From: JASGDB01 sp049841315
Lineage (GTDB): Bacteria; Bacteroidota; Bacteroidia; Flavobacteriales; Weeksellaceae
Length of the DNA: 43,896 bases
Assembly: GCA_049841315.1 (NCBI GenBank)
Contig: JASGDB010000139.1
Location: 1-43,896 of the forward strand
Direction: 5' to 3'
Shown: one piece after another, positions 34,904 to 43,387 of the stretch
Layout: every line of letters starts with the position of its first letter
Numbering within the stretch: position 1 is the stretch's first letter
The notes under the pieces: model-generated
Seen by the model: the letters and a program-made list of their open reading frames with translations, nothing else
Told to the model about the DNA's origin: nothing
The model's database searches: none
Translations under genes and position numbers: made by a program

Positions 34904-34935
34904 GAAAAATATAAGCCCGTCATTAAATATACAAA
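34904..34935 (-). promoter_or_regulatory. Candidate promoter of the restriction operon
   Basis: On the minus strand TTTG (34935-34932) is separated by 20 bases from TATTTTTC (34911-34904), one mismatch from TAnnTTTG, 13 bases before the vsr ATG. A second box, TATTTTTG, lies even closer to the ATG. Confidence 0.35.
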
Positions 34936-35046
34936 CAAAATATTACTTTTTGAATATCAATTATTTGAATTTTAAGGACTAATAACCGGTTTATAATTTT
35001 AATAAAGTCCTTTCAGAAATATTTTCAGTTATTACTTTCTGCTTCT

Positions 35047-35469
35047 TTACAGATACTTTGCTTCAAATTCTTCTATTAGCTCAACCACTTTTTTGAATAT
35101 GGTTATCATTTCAACAGTTTGCTTTTCCAATTTGTAGAGGTAAGCCAATGCTTTTTTCTCCGAAAAATTGGTGTTCAACAGCTTTACAATTTGGTTATAA
35201 TTTACACCTACGAAGCGGAATTGACTATGAAAAGAAGTCAATCGCATATAAAAATCAACTGTTCCTTTGTCAATTTTCACGGACTTCATTTCCTTTCCAA
35301 ACAGCAATGAAACAATAAATCTTGCTTTATTGTCCATTCTTGATTGGTCAAAAAGGGCTAAAAATTTAGCATTTTCTTCGTCCGTAAGACGAAAAACATA
35401 ACGGTGCATTTTGGGATTAACCTTTGGTTTGCGTCCACCTTTGTTCTGTTTTCTGTTCTTGTTTTCCAT
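35047..35469 (-). CDS. MobC-like relaxosome accessory protein
   Basis: This 140-aa protein (from ATG 35469) has a basic N-terminus (RKQNKGGRKPKVNPKMHRY) and a ribbon-helix-helix-like stretch (VFRLTDEENAKFLALFDQSR then MDNKARFIVSLLFG). The MobC hallmark FRFVGVNYNQIVKLLN follows, with a helical end. Such proteins bind oriT and help the relaxase in Bacteroidetes mobilizable elements. An ATG at 35481 is also possible. Upstream lie two large palindromes that suit oriT. The relaxase that normally follows is missing; downstream on this strand is vsr. Confidence 0.75.
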   Translation of the reverse strand: MENKNRKQNKGGRKPKVNPKMHRYVFRLTDEENAKFLALFDQSRMDNKARFIVSLLFGKEMKSVKIDKGTVDFYMRLTSFHSQFRFVGVNYNQIVKLLNTNFSEKKALAYLYKLEKQTVEMITIFKKVVELIEEFEAKYL

Positions 35470-35533
35470 AATAAAATCCATTTTTAATATTTCAACCATT
35501 CGACTTCGGAGAAATGGTTTAGCCTCCTGCAAA

Positions 35534-35680
35534 GGCAAGTGCTTTTGAGGTGCGGAATTTATTTCGAGTAGCTCAAAAGATAACTTGCTCTGAACAGGAG
35601 TTCAGAAAAATACCCTACATAGGGGCAAGTTGTTTTGAGGCACTAAATTCTATTTAGAGTGCCTCAAAACACAACTTGCC
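35534..35680. other. Candidate oriT: two related palindromes
   Basis: 35534-35589 and 35624-35680 are each inverted repeats that start GGCAAGT and contain TTTTGAG. The second is nearly perfect: GGCAAGTTG then TTTTGAGGCACT on the left, the same with two extra bases on the right, and a 13-base loop. The first is a degenerate version. Position next to a MobC-like gene favours a transfer origin or relaxosome binding site; an operator for that gene is the alternative. Confidence 0.5.
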
Positions 35681-36085
35681 AATATCTGATGATATTAAAA
35701 ATCCGCTCTTTCAGGCGGATTGGAGTTAGCAAGAAATACTCTCATTTCCTGTATCAAATTTCGGGAAGAATAACAGATATATTGTAAGCCAATGAACGCC
35801 AAATAGTGCCACTGACTGCCACCCTGATTAAGATTGGGACTGCTTTTATTTCCTTTGTGTATAATTAGCTGGCTGATTGGTTACAACCTTAATGAAGTAA
35901 CCAATCAGCATAAATCCCGATAGCAAATCGGTATGATTGATTGCAGGCGGATTACGGATTTTTCAGTTAATTAAGTGTATGCAGGTGCATAGGTAGATAG
36001 GTGGTTACATAGGTGCAATGATATATACAACTGACTGTTCAGCTAACCAAACAGTTAATTTGAGGTAACATTAAAAACAATAGAT
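35681..36085. other. Non-coding backbone region with dyads and iterons
   Basis: No gene is seen. It holds the hairpin ATCCGC/GCGGAT (35701-35720), the start of a direct repeat shared with 36882-36911 (35791-35820), a perfect dyad CTGATTGGTTAC with 12-base loop (35873-35908), and three ATAGGT words with AGGTGCA at each side (about 35984-36018) just before the DUF3408 gene. Confidence 0.5.
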
Positions 36086-36580
36086 ATGATACACGAAGAA
36101 AACAAAAAACAGCAAGACGAAACAGAGGATTTTCTTATGGATAATTTTCTGCCCGATAAAATAAAAAAGACTGTACACGAACAACCAACGGAAACGCAAC
36201 AGGACGAGTTTGTCCGACCGCAAATAGACGAGGAAGTTCTGATGCCGGTAATCGCAGGGGACGAACCTATGGAAACTGAAACGGAACAGTTCAAACCGTC
36301 CGAAAGAAGCACCAAACGAACGACCTCAAAGCCAAAGAAGCTGACGAAAGAGGATTACTGCGAACAGTTCTTTAAAATCCCGACCACAACGGCAAGCAAA
36401 GGAAAATCGGTCTATGTACGGCAGGAGTACCACGAGAAGTTTAATAGGCTTACCAACATTACGGGAATTGACAAGCTGACGATTTATGCGTATCTCGACA
36501 ACATTATTGAATACCATTTTCAGGAGTTCGGGGAATTGATTAGCGAAATCTACAACGATAAGCATAAACCGTTGTTTTGA
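36086..36580 (+). CDS. DUF3408 protein of conjugative elements
   Basis: This 164-aa protein is typical of Bacteroidetes conjugative transposons. The N-terminal 80 residues are acidic, Gln- and Thr-rich and probably disordered. The DUF3408 core (about 88-164) reads DYCEQFFKIPTTTASKGKSV, then VRQEYHEKFNRLTNITGI, then LDNIIEYHFQEFGELI, a small ribbon-helix-helix-like domain. It is thought to work in transfer or as a DNA-binding accessory. Here it is a remnant of a larger transfer region, since no tra gene is present. Confidence 0.8.
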   Translation: MIHEENKKQQDETEDFLMDNFLPDKIKKTVHEQPTETQQDEFVRPQIDEEVLMPVIAGDEPMETETEQFKPSERSTKRTTSKPKKLTKEDYCEQFFKIPTTTASKGKSVYVRQEYHEKFNRLTNITGIDKLTIYAYLDNIIEYHFQEFGELISEIYNDKHKPLF

Positions 36581-36670
36581 TTGTGGTGCGGTGTCGGGTG
36601 TGGTGTGGTGCTCTCTTAAAATTATTTTCCAAAAGAAAAAAACAGAAAAAAAAGAAAGCTATTCAAACAA

Positions 36671-36812
36671 GGCGGACAAGCGGAAAAACCAAAAGGAAAC
36701 GGAATAAGTCCCGAAGGGTGGCAGGGCAAGCACAACAACTCGGCGAAGCCAGCTTATTTGCCCTGCCATTATGCCGTAGTCTTTTGGTTGGGCGGTGCGG
36801 TGGCTGTCCGCC
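36671..36812 (+). ncRNA. Candidate structured RNA with nested stems
   Basis: In the 388-base gap between DUF3408 and the HTH genes an outer pair GGCGGACA (36671-36678) and TGTCCGCC (36805-36812) encloses a perfect 11-bp pair, TGGCAGGGCAA (36719-36729) and TTGCCCTGCCA (36758-36768). Small GAA-loop hairpins CCC-GAA-GGG (36710-36718) and GGC-GAA-GCC (inside the inner loop) add to it. The GC content is far above that of the surroundings. An ORF of 90 codons across it has an improbable Lys/Arg then Cys/Leu composition. Function could be a small RNA, an attenuator or a DNA-level site. Confidence 0.5.
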
Positions 36813-36968
36813 TTATCTTTGCTACCTTTTTATTCTTTTTTGGAAGTGATTTTAACTCCTTATTTATAATAACATTCGGCAACTGAACGCCAAATGATAC
36901 CTCTGACTGCAACATTGCAACACCCTGTATAAGTACCTTATACATTTGAAATCTAAATTGATTAGAAT

Positions 36969-37265
36969 ATGGAAATAACGGTTTTAGACATTCAGATTTT
37001 GAAAGCATTGCATAGGGAAGTAAAGGAAGTTTCCAATCTGATTGCGGAAATGACTGCTCCCTACAAAGCATTGCAACAGGCAACGAAATGGCTCGACCAA
37101 CAGGAAGCCTGCCAACTGCTGAACATTAGCAAACGTACGTTACAGACGTACAGGGCAAAGGGTATTCTTGGGGCAACGCAAATCAATCGGAAAACCTATT
37201 TCAGATTATCCGAAGTGGAGTTACTTATGCAGGGAGAGCGACCATTAAAAAAGCAAAAGAAATGA
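36969..37265 (+). CDS. Excisionase-like HTH protein A
   Basis: This 98-aa protein starts with a helical stretch (DIQILKALHREVKEVSNLIAE). A MerR/excisionase-type HTH_17 domain follows (about 40-95): WLDQQEACQLLNISKRTLQT, then YRAKGILGATQINRKTYFR and a wing. The type is found in Bacteroidetes integrative elements, where it acts as recombination directionality factor or regulator. Its stop overlaps the next start (ATGA). Confidence 0.82.
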   Translation: MEITVLDIQILKALHREVKEVSNLIAEMTAPYKALQQATKWLDQQEACQLLNISKRTLQTYRAKGILGATQINRKTYFRLSEVELLMQGERPLKKQKK

Positions 37266-37543
37266 AACTGATTGGAAATTCAAACGAGGATATGCTTGCC
37301 CTGCTCGAAGCTGTGGTAGGTATCAAAAACGAACTGCTGTATATCAGGGAATATTTCCACCCTCTATTGCAGGGGGAAATCTACCTGACAGGCGAACAGG
37401 TCTGCGAAATGTTGCATATCAGCAAACGGACGTTGCAACAGCACAGAGATGACGGACTGATACCCTTTATCAAACTCGAACGGAAAATACTTTTCCGTGA
37501 AAGTGATATTCACAAGGTGTTGGAAGATAACTATCAGGGTTAA
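37262..37543 (+). CDS. Excisionase-like HTH protein B
   Basis: This 93-aa protein has the same layout as protein A: helix, then an HTH_17 domain (YLTGEQVCEMLHISKRTLQQ, HRDDGLIPFIKLERKILFR, ESDIHKVLED). The two share the C-x-x-L-x-I-S-K-R-T-L-Q core and look like an old tandem duplication. They overlap by four bases, so they are made together and may form a heteromeric excision complex. Confidence 0.82.
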   Translation: MKLIGNSNEDMLALLEAVVGIKNELLYIREYFHPLLQGEIYLTGEQVCEMLHISKRTLQQHRDDGLIPFIKLERKILFRESDIHKVLEDNYQG

Positions 37544-37755
37544 AGTGTCAAATTTTACACCAACCGTTCTTCCAGCAATTCTTTCCAAATCGTGAAACCT
37601 TTATTGTTATAGGAATAATCATTAATGATTATTGAAAACTGTTAGGGATTGATTGGTTTTCAAATAGGTTTGCTATCCTTTCTCCCAACGAAAGGGGAAA
37701 ATATTAAAGGGGGAGAGAAGAACACATCTAAGTTAGGATTAAAAACATTCATTTA

Positions 37756-40700
37756 TTACAAACTTGAATAAACTTTTAAATCAATATTCCCAACCGTTGA
37801 AAGGTAATGTTGAACGTTACCCAACAATAATAAAATGTCATTTGACGGGTTTGCTTTACTCAATGACGGTTGAACAATATAAATATGGAAACGCATTGGT
37901 TTAGTATATTTTGCCTGATTTAAAAGATTTTCTAAATCTTCTTCCGTTCCCTTTATTATTCTGCTACAAGTATTTCCTCCAAGTTTCTTAGTTTTTCTTT
38001 TGAAAAGGTGATTGAAAAACTCTCTACCGTCTTTATGTTTCCATTTCAAAGATTTTTGTGCCTGTCCACAAACTTGATAGAAGTTATCAATGTTATTATT
38101 TACCGCACCATTTTGAGCATATTTAAGGTGATATAAATGAATGTCAATTACTGTATCAGTGTCATTTATGCCAATAATATCTGCAATTTCTCCTTTTCCG
38201 TCATCATCATAGATGATTTGAAAATCGTTTTTTATCTTCTCAATGAAGTAATATTGAATAGAATTTTGAATGTAAGGTGCAATGTCTTGTGATTCTTTGC
38301 TGATATCCACACTTGTCCAATTATCTGCAATTATTAAATCATCTGAAATAACATCTGGCTGAACTTTAAGTTTGACAAAAAGGTTTCCAAACAATTGTGA
38401 GCCATCAGCAAACCACAATGTAGGTGTAGTTGTTTGGAAGAAATTTACCAAACTTTCATTTTTGTTGCCGTATTGAATTGTACAATTTTGATTTGTTAGT
38501 TGATTGACTTTGTAATATGTTTCGTTAGTTGCTTGATTAAGACCTATTTCAATTTCAAATTGAATGGAATGTTCGTCTGTATCAACGGTAAATTTCAACC
38601 TTTGATTAACATCAGGACTTGGGTTTAGTAAGTTCAATTCTGTATTTGAAAGGTCAAAAGTCGAACCATTGATATTTATAGTATATCGACTTTCTGCATT
38701 CTCATACATTTCAGGATTCCAGTCAATTAAAACTGGCATTATGTTAGGTCTTTGTTCTAATTTTTCAATTGCTAATGTGTGTTGCAATACTACATTTGGG
38801 TCAATTGCATTATTCTCTACAATCTCCCCAATTGCTTTACACCATTTTGTAAGTTCATCTAAGTTGCCTCTTTGATATGACCAAATTTTTCCTTTAACAG
38901 AACAACCTAAAGATACCTTTTCTCCATCTTTGTAGCCAACTCCAAAAATATTATTCTTGATTAGTGTTCCTTGCTCTAACAATTTTATTCCATCTTGAAC
39001 TCCTTTTCCATAATAGGATTGAAAGGTTATATCCTGCCCAATTCCTTTCCTTGTTCCGACATTGTAAAGAGAAAGTCTGTTTACGCTATGGAATATACGG
39101 AACACATTCATACCTGAAATTTGAGTTGTGTTATTTGCTCCAAAAATAGCGTCCAATAGCGATAAACCTGAAAATCCTTTTATAGATGTATTTATGAATA
39201 CCCTGTTTATATTAGGTCTTAAATCCCAATGAACTACGATTAAATCCCACTGCAAATTTTGAACTGTTTCAAATCGACCCCATTCTACTCTTTCAATTTT
39301 TCCTAAAATGATTATTAATGTGTCATTACTATGCCGACTGAAAATGTGTTCGTAATTGTTAATTCCCGCAATACCCTGTTCCCAATTTGATGGATTCCAA
39401 ACATTAACAGCACACCTAAAAATCACTGTACTCATTGCAGGATTTATTTGCTGAAAAGGAACAACAGAATCCGAAAGGTTATTAAAGTTATCCAAAAAAG
39501 ATTTGATGTCTATTTCCTTTTGAGTTGCATTAGCACTTAAACGTGGAAGAAGTAAATTCCAATCAGAATTTCGTGCATATAGTTGGTCTAATTCTTCGTG
39601 AATAGGAGGGTACGCAATGTTAGTAATGAAACTTGCATTTCCTAATTGGTCGTAAGAAGTTCTTGTAAAACGTCCTATGAATTGAAGTGTGATTGGCAAA
39701 CTTTGCCGCTCATCGTGAATAGCCGCAATTTTAAGATTTGGCAGGTCAAACCCCTCACCCAACATATTTACACATACAATAATTGAGTGTTCTCCTTTTT
39801 TTATGGCTTCAATTTTGTTGCTTAACCCTGCAATTCCAGTGTGAACTAAAATTGGGTTAAATTCTGTATAATCTTTATAATACTCAAAAACTTCTCTTGC
39901 TCTCACTTTATCCTTACACCTTGCCATAAGGAAATGATTAAAGCCTTCGGCACGGTCTGCCCTTAATTGTTCAACTGCTTTTTCTGCAATTTTTTTATCC
40001 GCTAAATTCTTATTGTATTCTCTAATTGGCAGGTAGTTGATTTTCTTGTAATACTTCTGTTCTTGTGCTTTCCTAAGTGAAAAATTAAAAATTTGTTTTC
40101 CTTGTAAACTTTGTCCGTCATTTCTGAAAGGCGTAGCTGTAAAAAGAAAAACCTTTTCTTTGTCAAACTTATTGATAAGGTCTTTCCACGTTCTCGCTTC
40201 TGAATGATGTGCTTCATCGACAAAAAAATGAGAAAATGAATTATTCAAAATCGACTTTTGTTGAATAGAAAATGCTGTAAGTAAATTCATTGTAGAGACA
40301 ACTACATTACATTTATCTACAAAATCTTGAAGGTCTTGTGTGGTATCAAAACCACTGTTTATTATTCCAACAATTGGGTTTGTACAACAAGAATCAACAA
40401 TTCCATATTCTTTAAGCAATCCAAGTGTAATAAACTTTTGAGCAATTTGTGTTCTAAGAGAATCGGAAGGAACTGAAACAAGTAGTTTTTCGCAACAATT
40501 TGAAACTAATGCAGCCAACATTGTTTCTGTTTTCCCTGTTCCTGTTGGCATTACTACAATAGCTTTATCATCTGCATTATGAATATGGGCTAAAATAGAA
40601 TGTAATGCTCCAACTTGTGGTGGTCTTAATCCTTTTATGTTTTCTTGCTCGTTCTCCTTGATAAATTTAAACTTATCAACCCAAGTATTTACAACTTCGT

Positions 40701-41001
40701 CGGGTGTTATAGTTCTAAAAAGAGGATGATTTATCCAACGGACAAACTTTATTCTTCCTGCGTTTAAATCTGCTCTTGATGGTTTTCTTGAAGTTAGAAG
40801 AATATAATCGTTAGCATTGTTTACTTCAACATTTTTATCGTTCGTAAGCAAATAATGTACTCCTGCTGATTCTATTATAAATGGATTGGTGCTGACAATT
40901 TCAAAATCTTGAATAGTCGATTCTTCTCCGAAATATTGCCATATTTCATTACCACTATTTTCATAAATCAGTCTTGATATTTTTGGAAAAGTTAATGCCA
41001 T
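37756..41001 (-). CDS. SF2 helicase with C-terminal nuclease-like domain
   Basis: This 1081-aa protein has a type III restriction/DEAD-like motor: Walker A MPTGTGKTETM (151-161), motif Ia SVPSDSLRTQI, DEAH box FVDEAHHSEA, motif III LFTATPFRNDG, and motifs V-VI NMLGEGFDLPNL and QFIGRFTRTSYD. An N-terminal domain of about 120 residues precedes it. The long C-terminal half is mostly beta-rich and unknown, but ends with a PD-(D/E)XK-like pattern: Glu938 and Asp941 (GEIADIIG), then Asp953-I-H-L-Y-H-L-K960. It starts 16 bases after the DUF1016 gene, forming a two-gene unit. A self-contained restriction enzyme without a methylase is possible. Confidence 0.8.
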   Translation of the reverse strand: MALTFPKISRLIYENSGNEIWQYFGEESTIQDFEIVSTNPFIIESAGVHYLLTNDKNVEVNNANDYILLTSRKPSRADLNAGRIKFVRWINHPLFRTITPDEVVNTWVDKFKFIKENEQENIKGLRPPQVGALHSILAHIHNADDKAIVVMPTGTGKTETMLAALVSNCCEKLLVSVPSDSLRTQIAQKFITLGLLKEYGIVDSCCTNPIVGIINSGFDTTQDLQDFVDKCNVVVSTMNLLTAFSIQQKSILNNSFSHFFVDEAHHSEARTWKDLINKFDKEKVFLFTATPFRNDGQSLQGKQIFNFSLRKAQEQKYYKKINYLPIREYNKNLADKKIAEKAVEQLRADRAEGFNHFLMARCKDKVRAREVFEYYKDYTEFNPILVHTGIAGLSNKIEAIKKGEHSIIVCVNMLGEGFDLPNLKIAAIHDERQSLPITLQFIGRFTRTSYDQLGNASFITNIAYPPIHEELDQLYARNSDWNLLLPRLSANATQKEIDIKSFLDNFNNLSDSVVPFQQINPAMSTVIFRCAVNVWNPSNWEQGIAGINNYEHIFSRHSNDTLIIILGKIERVEWGRFETVQNLQWDLIVVHWDLRPNINRVFINTSIKGFSGLSLLDAIFGANNTTQISGMNVFRIFHSVNRLSLYNVGTRKGIGQDITFQSYYGKGVQDGIKLLEQGTLIKNNIFGVGYKDGEKVSLGCSVKGKIWSYQRGNLDELTKWCKAIGEIVENNAIDPNVVLQHTLAIEKLEQRPNIMPVLIDWNPEMYENAESRYTININGSTFDLSNTELNLLNPSPDVNQRLKFTVDTDEHSIQFEIEIGLNQATNETYYKVNQLTNQNCTIQYGNKNESLVNFFQTTTPTLWFADGSQLFGNLFVKLKVQPDVISDDLIIADNWTSVDISKESQDIAPYIQNSIQYYFIEKIKNDFQIIYDDDGKGEIADIIGINDTDTVIDIHLYHLKYAQNGAVNNNIDNFYQVCGQAQKSLKWKHKDGREFFNHLFKRKTKKLGGNTCSRIIKGTEEDLENLLNQAKYTKPMRFHIYIVQPSLSKANPSNDILLLLGNVQHYLSTVGNIDLKVYSSL

Positions 41002-41017
41002 TGTTTGTTCACTCCTT

Positions 41018-42040
41018 TTAATTTATTTTATCATTTTCCTCTTTCCCCTCAAAACTTTCCAATTCCTTATTTACTTCTTCCAATAATTGCTGTTCGGTCG
41101 GTAGATATAATTCGTATTGGCTTGCAATAATCTGTTTTTGATTTTCGGGTAATGTGAATTTTACTACTCCATCATTTTTATTGGCACAAAGCAAAATCCC
41201 AATAGTCGGGTTTTCGTGTGGCAGTTTTTCCATTCTGTCGTAATAGTTCACATACATTTGTAGCTGCCCAATGTCTTGATGTGTTAATTTAGTGGTTTTG
41301 ATTTCAATAATGACAAAGCATTGCAAAATGCGATTGTAAAATACCAAGTCCACAAAAAACTCATCGCCCTCAATGTGTATTCTTTTTTGTCTTGCTACAA
41401 AAGAAAATCCGTTACCTAACTCCAATAGAAATTCCTGCAAGTGTGTGATAATAGCACTTTCCAAATCCCTTTCGTAGTATGAAGCTTCACGTTTTAGCCC
41501 CAAAAACTCCAAGTACATCGGGTCTTTGATGATTTCTTTGGCATCAGAAGGCAGTTTTTCGTTTTTAGCAACTGCCAATACACTTTCTTTATCATTACTC
41601 AACAAAAGACGTTCGTACAAACTACTGTAAATCTGCCTTTCCAATTGCCGTACCGTCCAGTTATTTTTTATTGTTTCAGCAATATAAAACTCTCTTTTAT
41701 CTTGACTATCAACACTTAAGAGTAACTTGTATTGACTCCAACTCAATTGTGCATACAGTGTATGCACATTCTCAAATGTGCGATAAAACTGCCTGTAAAG
41801 GTTGATTTGTCTTGTAGAAAAACCACTCCCAAACTCTGGTTGCAGTTGTTCTGAAAGATATTTGATAAGAAACGTTCCATAATCTGCACGTTCTTTTCCC
41901 TCTTGTTCTTCTTCAAAGATACGCTTACCAATATGCCAATACATCAGTGTTCGCTGATGGTCAACGCCACGTATAGCCTTATCTTTTGACTGGGCTATAA
42001 TGGCTTTTATATCTGTTATAATAGATTGATTTATAAGCAT
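41018..42040 (-). CDS. DUF1016 (YhcG-type) PD-(D/E)XK nuclease
   Basis: This 340-aa second member of the family contains a DUF1016_N part with YWHIGKRIFEEEQEGKERADYG and AQLSWSQYKLLLSV. Its PD-(D/E)XK domain has Asp231 (FFVDLVFYNR) and Glu246-x-Lys248 (IIEIKTTKL), plus Gln256-like support (DIGQLQMYVNYYDR). It is close to the standard YhcG consensus, more so than the 6906-7946 protein. It is co-transcribed with the helicase gene 16 bases downstream and sits beside the integrase, a usual position for cargo. Confidence 0.88.
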   Translation of the reverse strand: MLINQSIITDIKAIIAQSKDKAIRGVDHQRTLMYWHIGKRIFEEEQEGKERADYGTFLIKYLSEQLQPEFGSGFSTRQINLYRQFYRTFENVHTLYAQLSWSQYKLLLSVDSQDKREFYIAETIKNNWTVRQLERQIYSSLYERLLLSNDKESVLAVAKNEKLPSDAKEIIKDPMYLEFLGLKREASYYERDLESAIITHLQEFLLELGNGFSFVARQKRIHIEGDEFFVDLVFYNRILQCFVIIEIKTTKLTHQDIGQLQMYVNYYDRMEKLPHENPTIGILLCANKNDGVVKFTLPENQKQIIASQYELYLPTEQQLLEEVNKELESFEGKEENDKIN

Positions 42041-42136
42041 ACAAATATTAACTCTACGTTCAACAAAGATACAAATTATAATACACGACTGTTTCTGATT
42101 ACACCTAATTAATGATAGTATATGTAAAAGATACTA

Positions 42137-43387
42137 TCAGAGTTGAGCAACAAAAGAACGTTCCAAACCTTTAAATCTGTGCGATACCTTTTGCATATCC
42201 TTACCAACTTTCTCGTTGAGTATCTTGGCGTAAATCTGCGTGGTGGCAATATTCTTATGCCCTAACATTTTGCTCAAACTTTCCAACGGAACACCCTCAC
42301 TCAAGAACAGCGTGGCAAACGTATGGCGTGCCAAATGAAAGGTTACTTTCTTTTCTTTCAGGCAGTCGATTTGTTCGGATATGGCTTTCAGCCTATCATT
42401 GCAGGAACTGTTGGACGGAACAGGGAAAACCTTGCCGTCCTTTGAAAGTCCTGCATACTTTTCGATAATCATTTTGGGAATATCCAAAAGCATTACGTTG
42501 GACGATGTAGCTGTCTTTCTCCTGCGGACGATAATCCATTGATTGCCGTCAAAAAACTCCTGAAGATTGCTGTTTTTCAGTCCTTTTATATCCGAATAGG
42601 AAAGCCCTGTAAAGCAACTGAAAACAAACAGGTCTTTAACCAATTCGTCTTTCTTTTTTTCGCAGTTGAACGCTACAAGCTGTTCCAACTCGTTCCGTAA
42701 CAAATAACCTCTGTCTTTGTCCTTTTTAGTGTTTTTGTACTCGCTGAACGGATTAAACGCAAGGTGCTTTCTACTCATTGCCAATCGGCAGAGCGTAGTA
42801 AAATTTATCATATAGAGCCAAATCGTATTATGGTCTATACCTATATCGTTCCGCAAGTAGTAATCAAAATCGTGTACAAAATCGGAAGTAAGGTCGTGAA
42901 AGGTTATATCGCTATAACCGTACTTCGCAAGGGCAAAATTCCGCAAGTGTTTTAAATGTGTTTTGTACCTGCGGTGTGTACCTTTTACCCGAAGTCCGCT
43001 ATTTACCTTTTTTTCAAAGTCAGACAAAAATTGTTCGTAAAATTTAAAAAAGGTCAGCTCTCCGCTTTCCATTCCGAGAAAGGTATTTTTCAATTTCGCA
43101 CTGTTTACCGTTCCGTCGTTCTTCAGTATTTTGGAATAACATTCCTCTATACCCAAACGTATCTTGTCGAGTTTACTATTCAAGTCTTGGGCTTCTCGGC
43201 TTTTTCCCAAAACCCTGCCGTACTTTAAATCCCAATTAGTTGCGGAAATATCCAGCTTGGTACTGAATGCAGACTGTTTGCCGTTTACGGTAACTCGGCA
43301 CATAACCGCAACCTTTCCGTTTTTCTTCGGGGCGTTCTTTTTAAGGTAGAACAATACCTTAAACGTTGATTTTTTTGTCGTTTCCAT
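42137..43387 (-). CDS. IntDOT-like tyrosine integrase of the island
   Basis: This 416-aa integrase starts at ATG 43387; an upstream GTG adds two residues. An arm-binding domain (1-95, with NGKVAVMCRVTVNGKQSAF), a SAM-like core-binding domain (about 105-205) and the catalytic domain are present. Catalytic residues: Lys291 (VRRRKT), His351 and Arg354 (FHLARHTFAT), His377 (LGHKNI) and Tyr386 (QIYAKI). The first catalytic Arg is replaced by Ser263 (CFTGLSYSD), as in IntDOT of the CTnDOT conjugative transposon. Such enzymes tolerate partial homology at att sites. It points leftward from the right island end and must act on the repeat-embedded att site. Confidence 0.92.
   Translation of the reverse strand: METTKKSTFKVLFYLKKNAPKKNGKVAVMCRVTVNGKQSAFSTKLDISATNWDLKYGRVLGKSREAQDLNSKLDKIRLGIEECYSKILKNDGTVNSAKLKNTFLGMESGELTFFKFYEQFLSDFEKKVNSGLRVKGTHRRYKTHLKHLRNFALAKYGYSDITFHDLTSDFVHDFDYYLRNDIGIDHNTIWLYMINFTTLCRLAMSRKHLAFNPFSEYKNTKKDKDRGYLLRNELEQLVAFNCEKKKDELVKDLFVFSCFTGLSYSDIKGLKNSNLQEFFDGNQWIIVRRRKTATSSNVMLLDIPKMIIEKYAGLSKDGKVFPVPSNSSCNDRLKAISEQIDCLKEKKVTFHLARHTFATLFLSEGVPLESLSKMLGHKNIATTQIYAKILNEKVGKDMQKVSHRFKGLERSFVAQL

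Noticed and set aside
36577..36849. 90-codon open frame after the DUF3408 gene
   Set aside because: Composition is a Lys/Arg run followed by a Cys/Leu-rich end, and the frame crosses long nested inverted repeats; a structured RNA or DNA site explains it better.
37544..37755. Possible small gene in the gap after the HTH pair
   Set aside because: No open frame with reasonable composition; only AT-rich sequence and purine- and pyrimidine-rich runs near 37690-37720.
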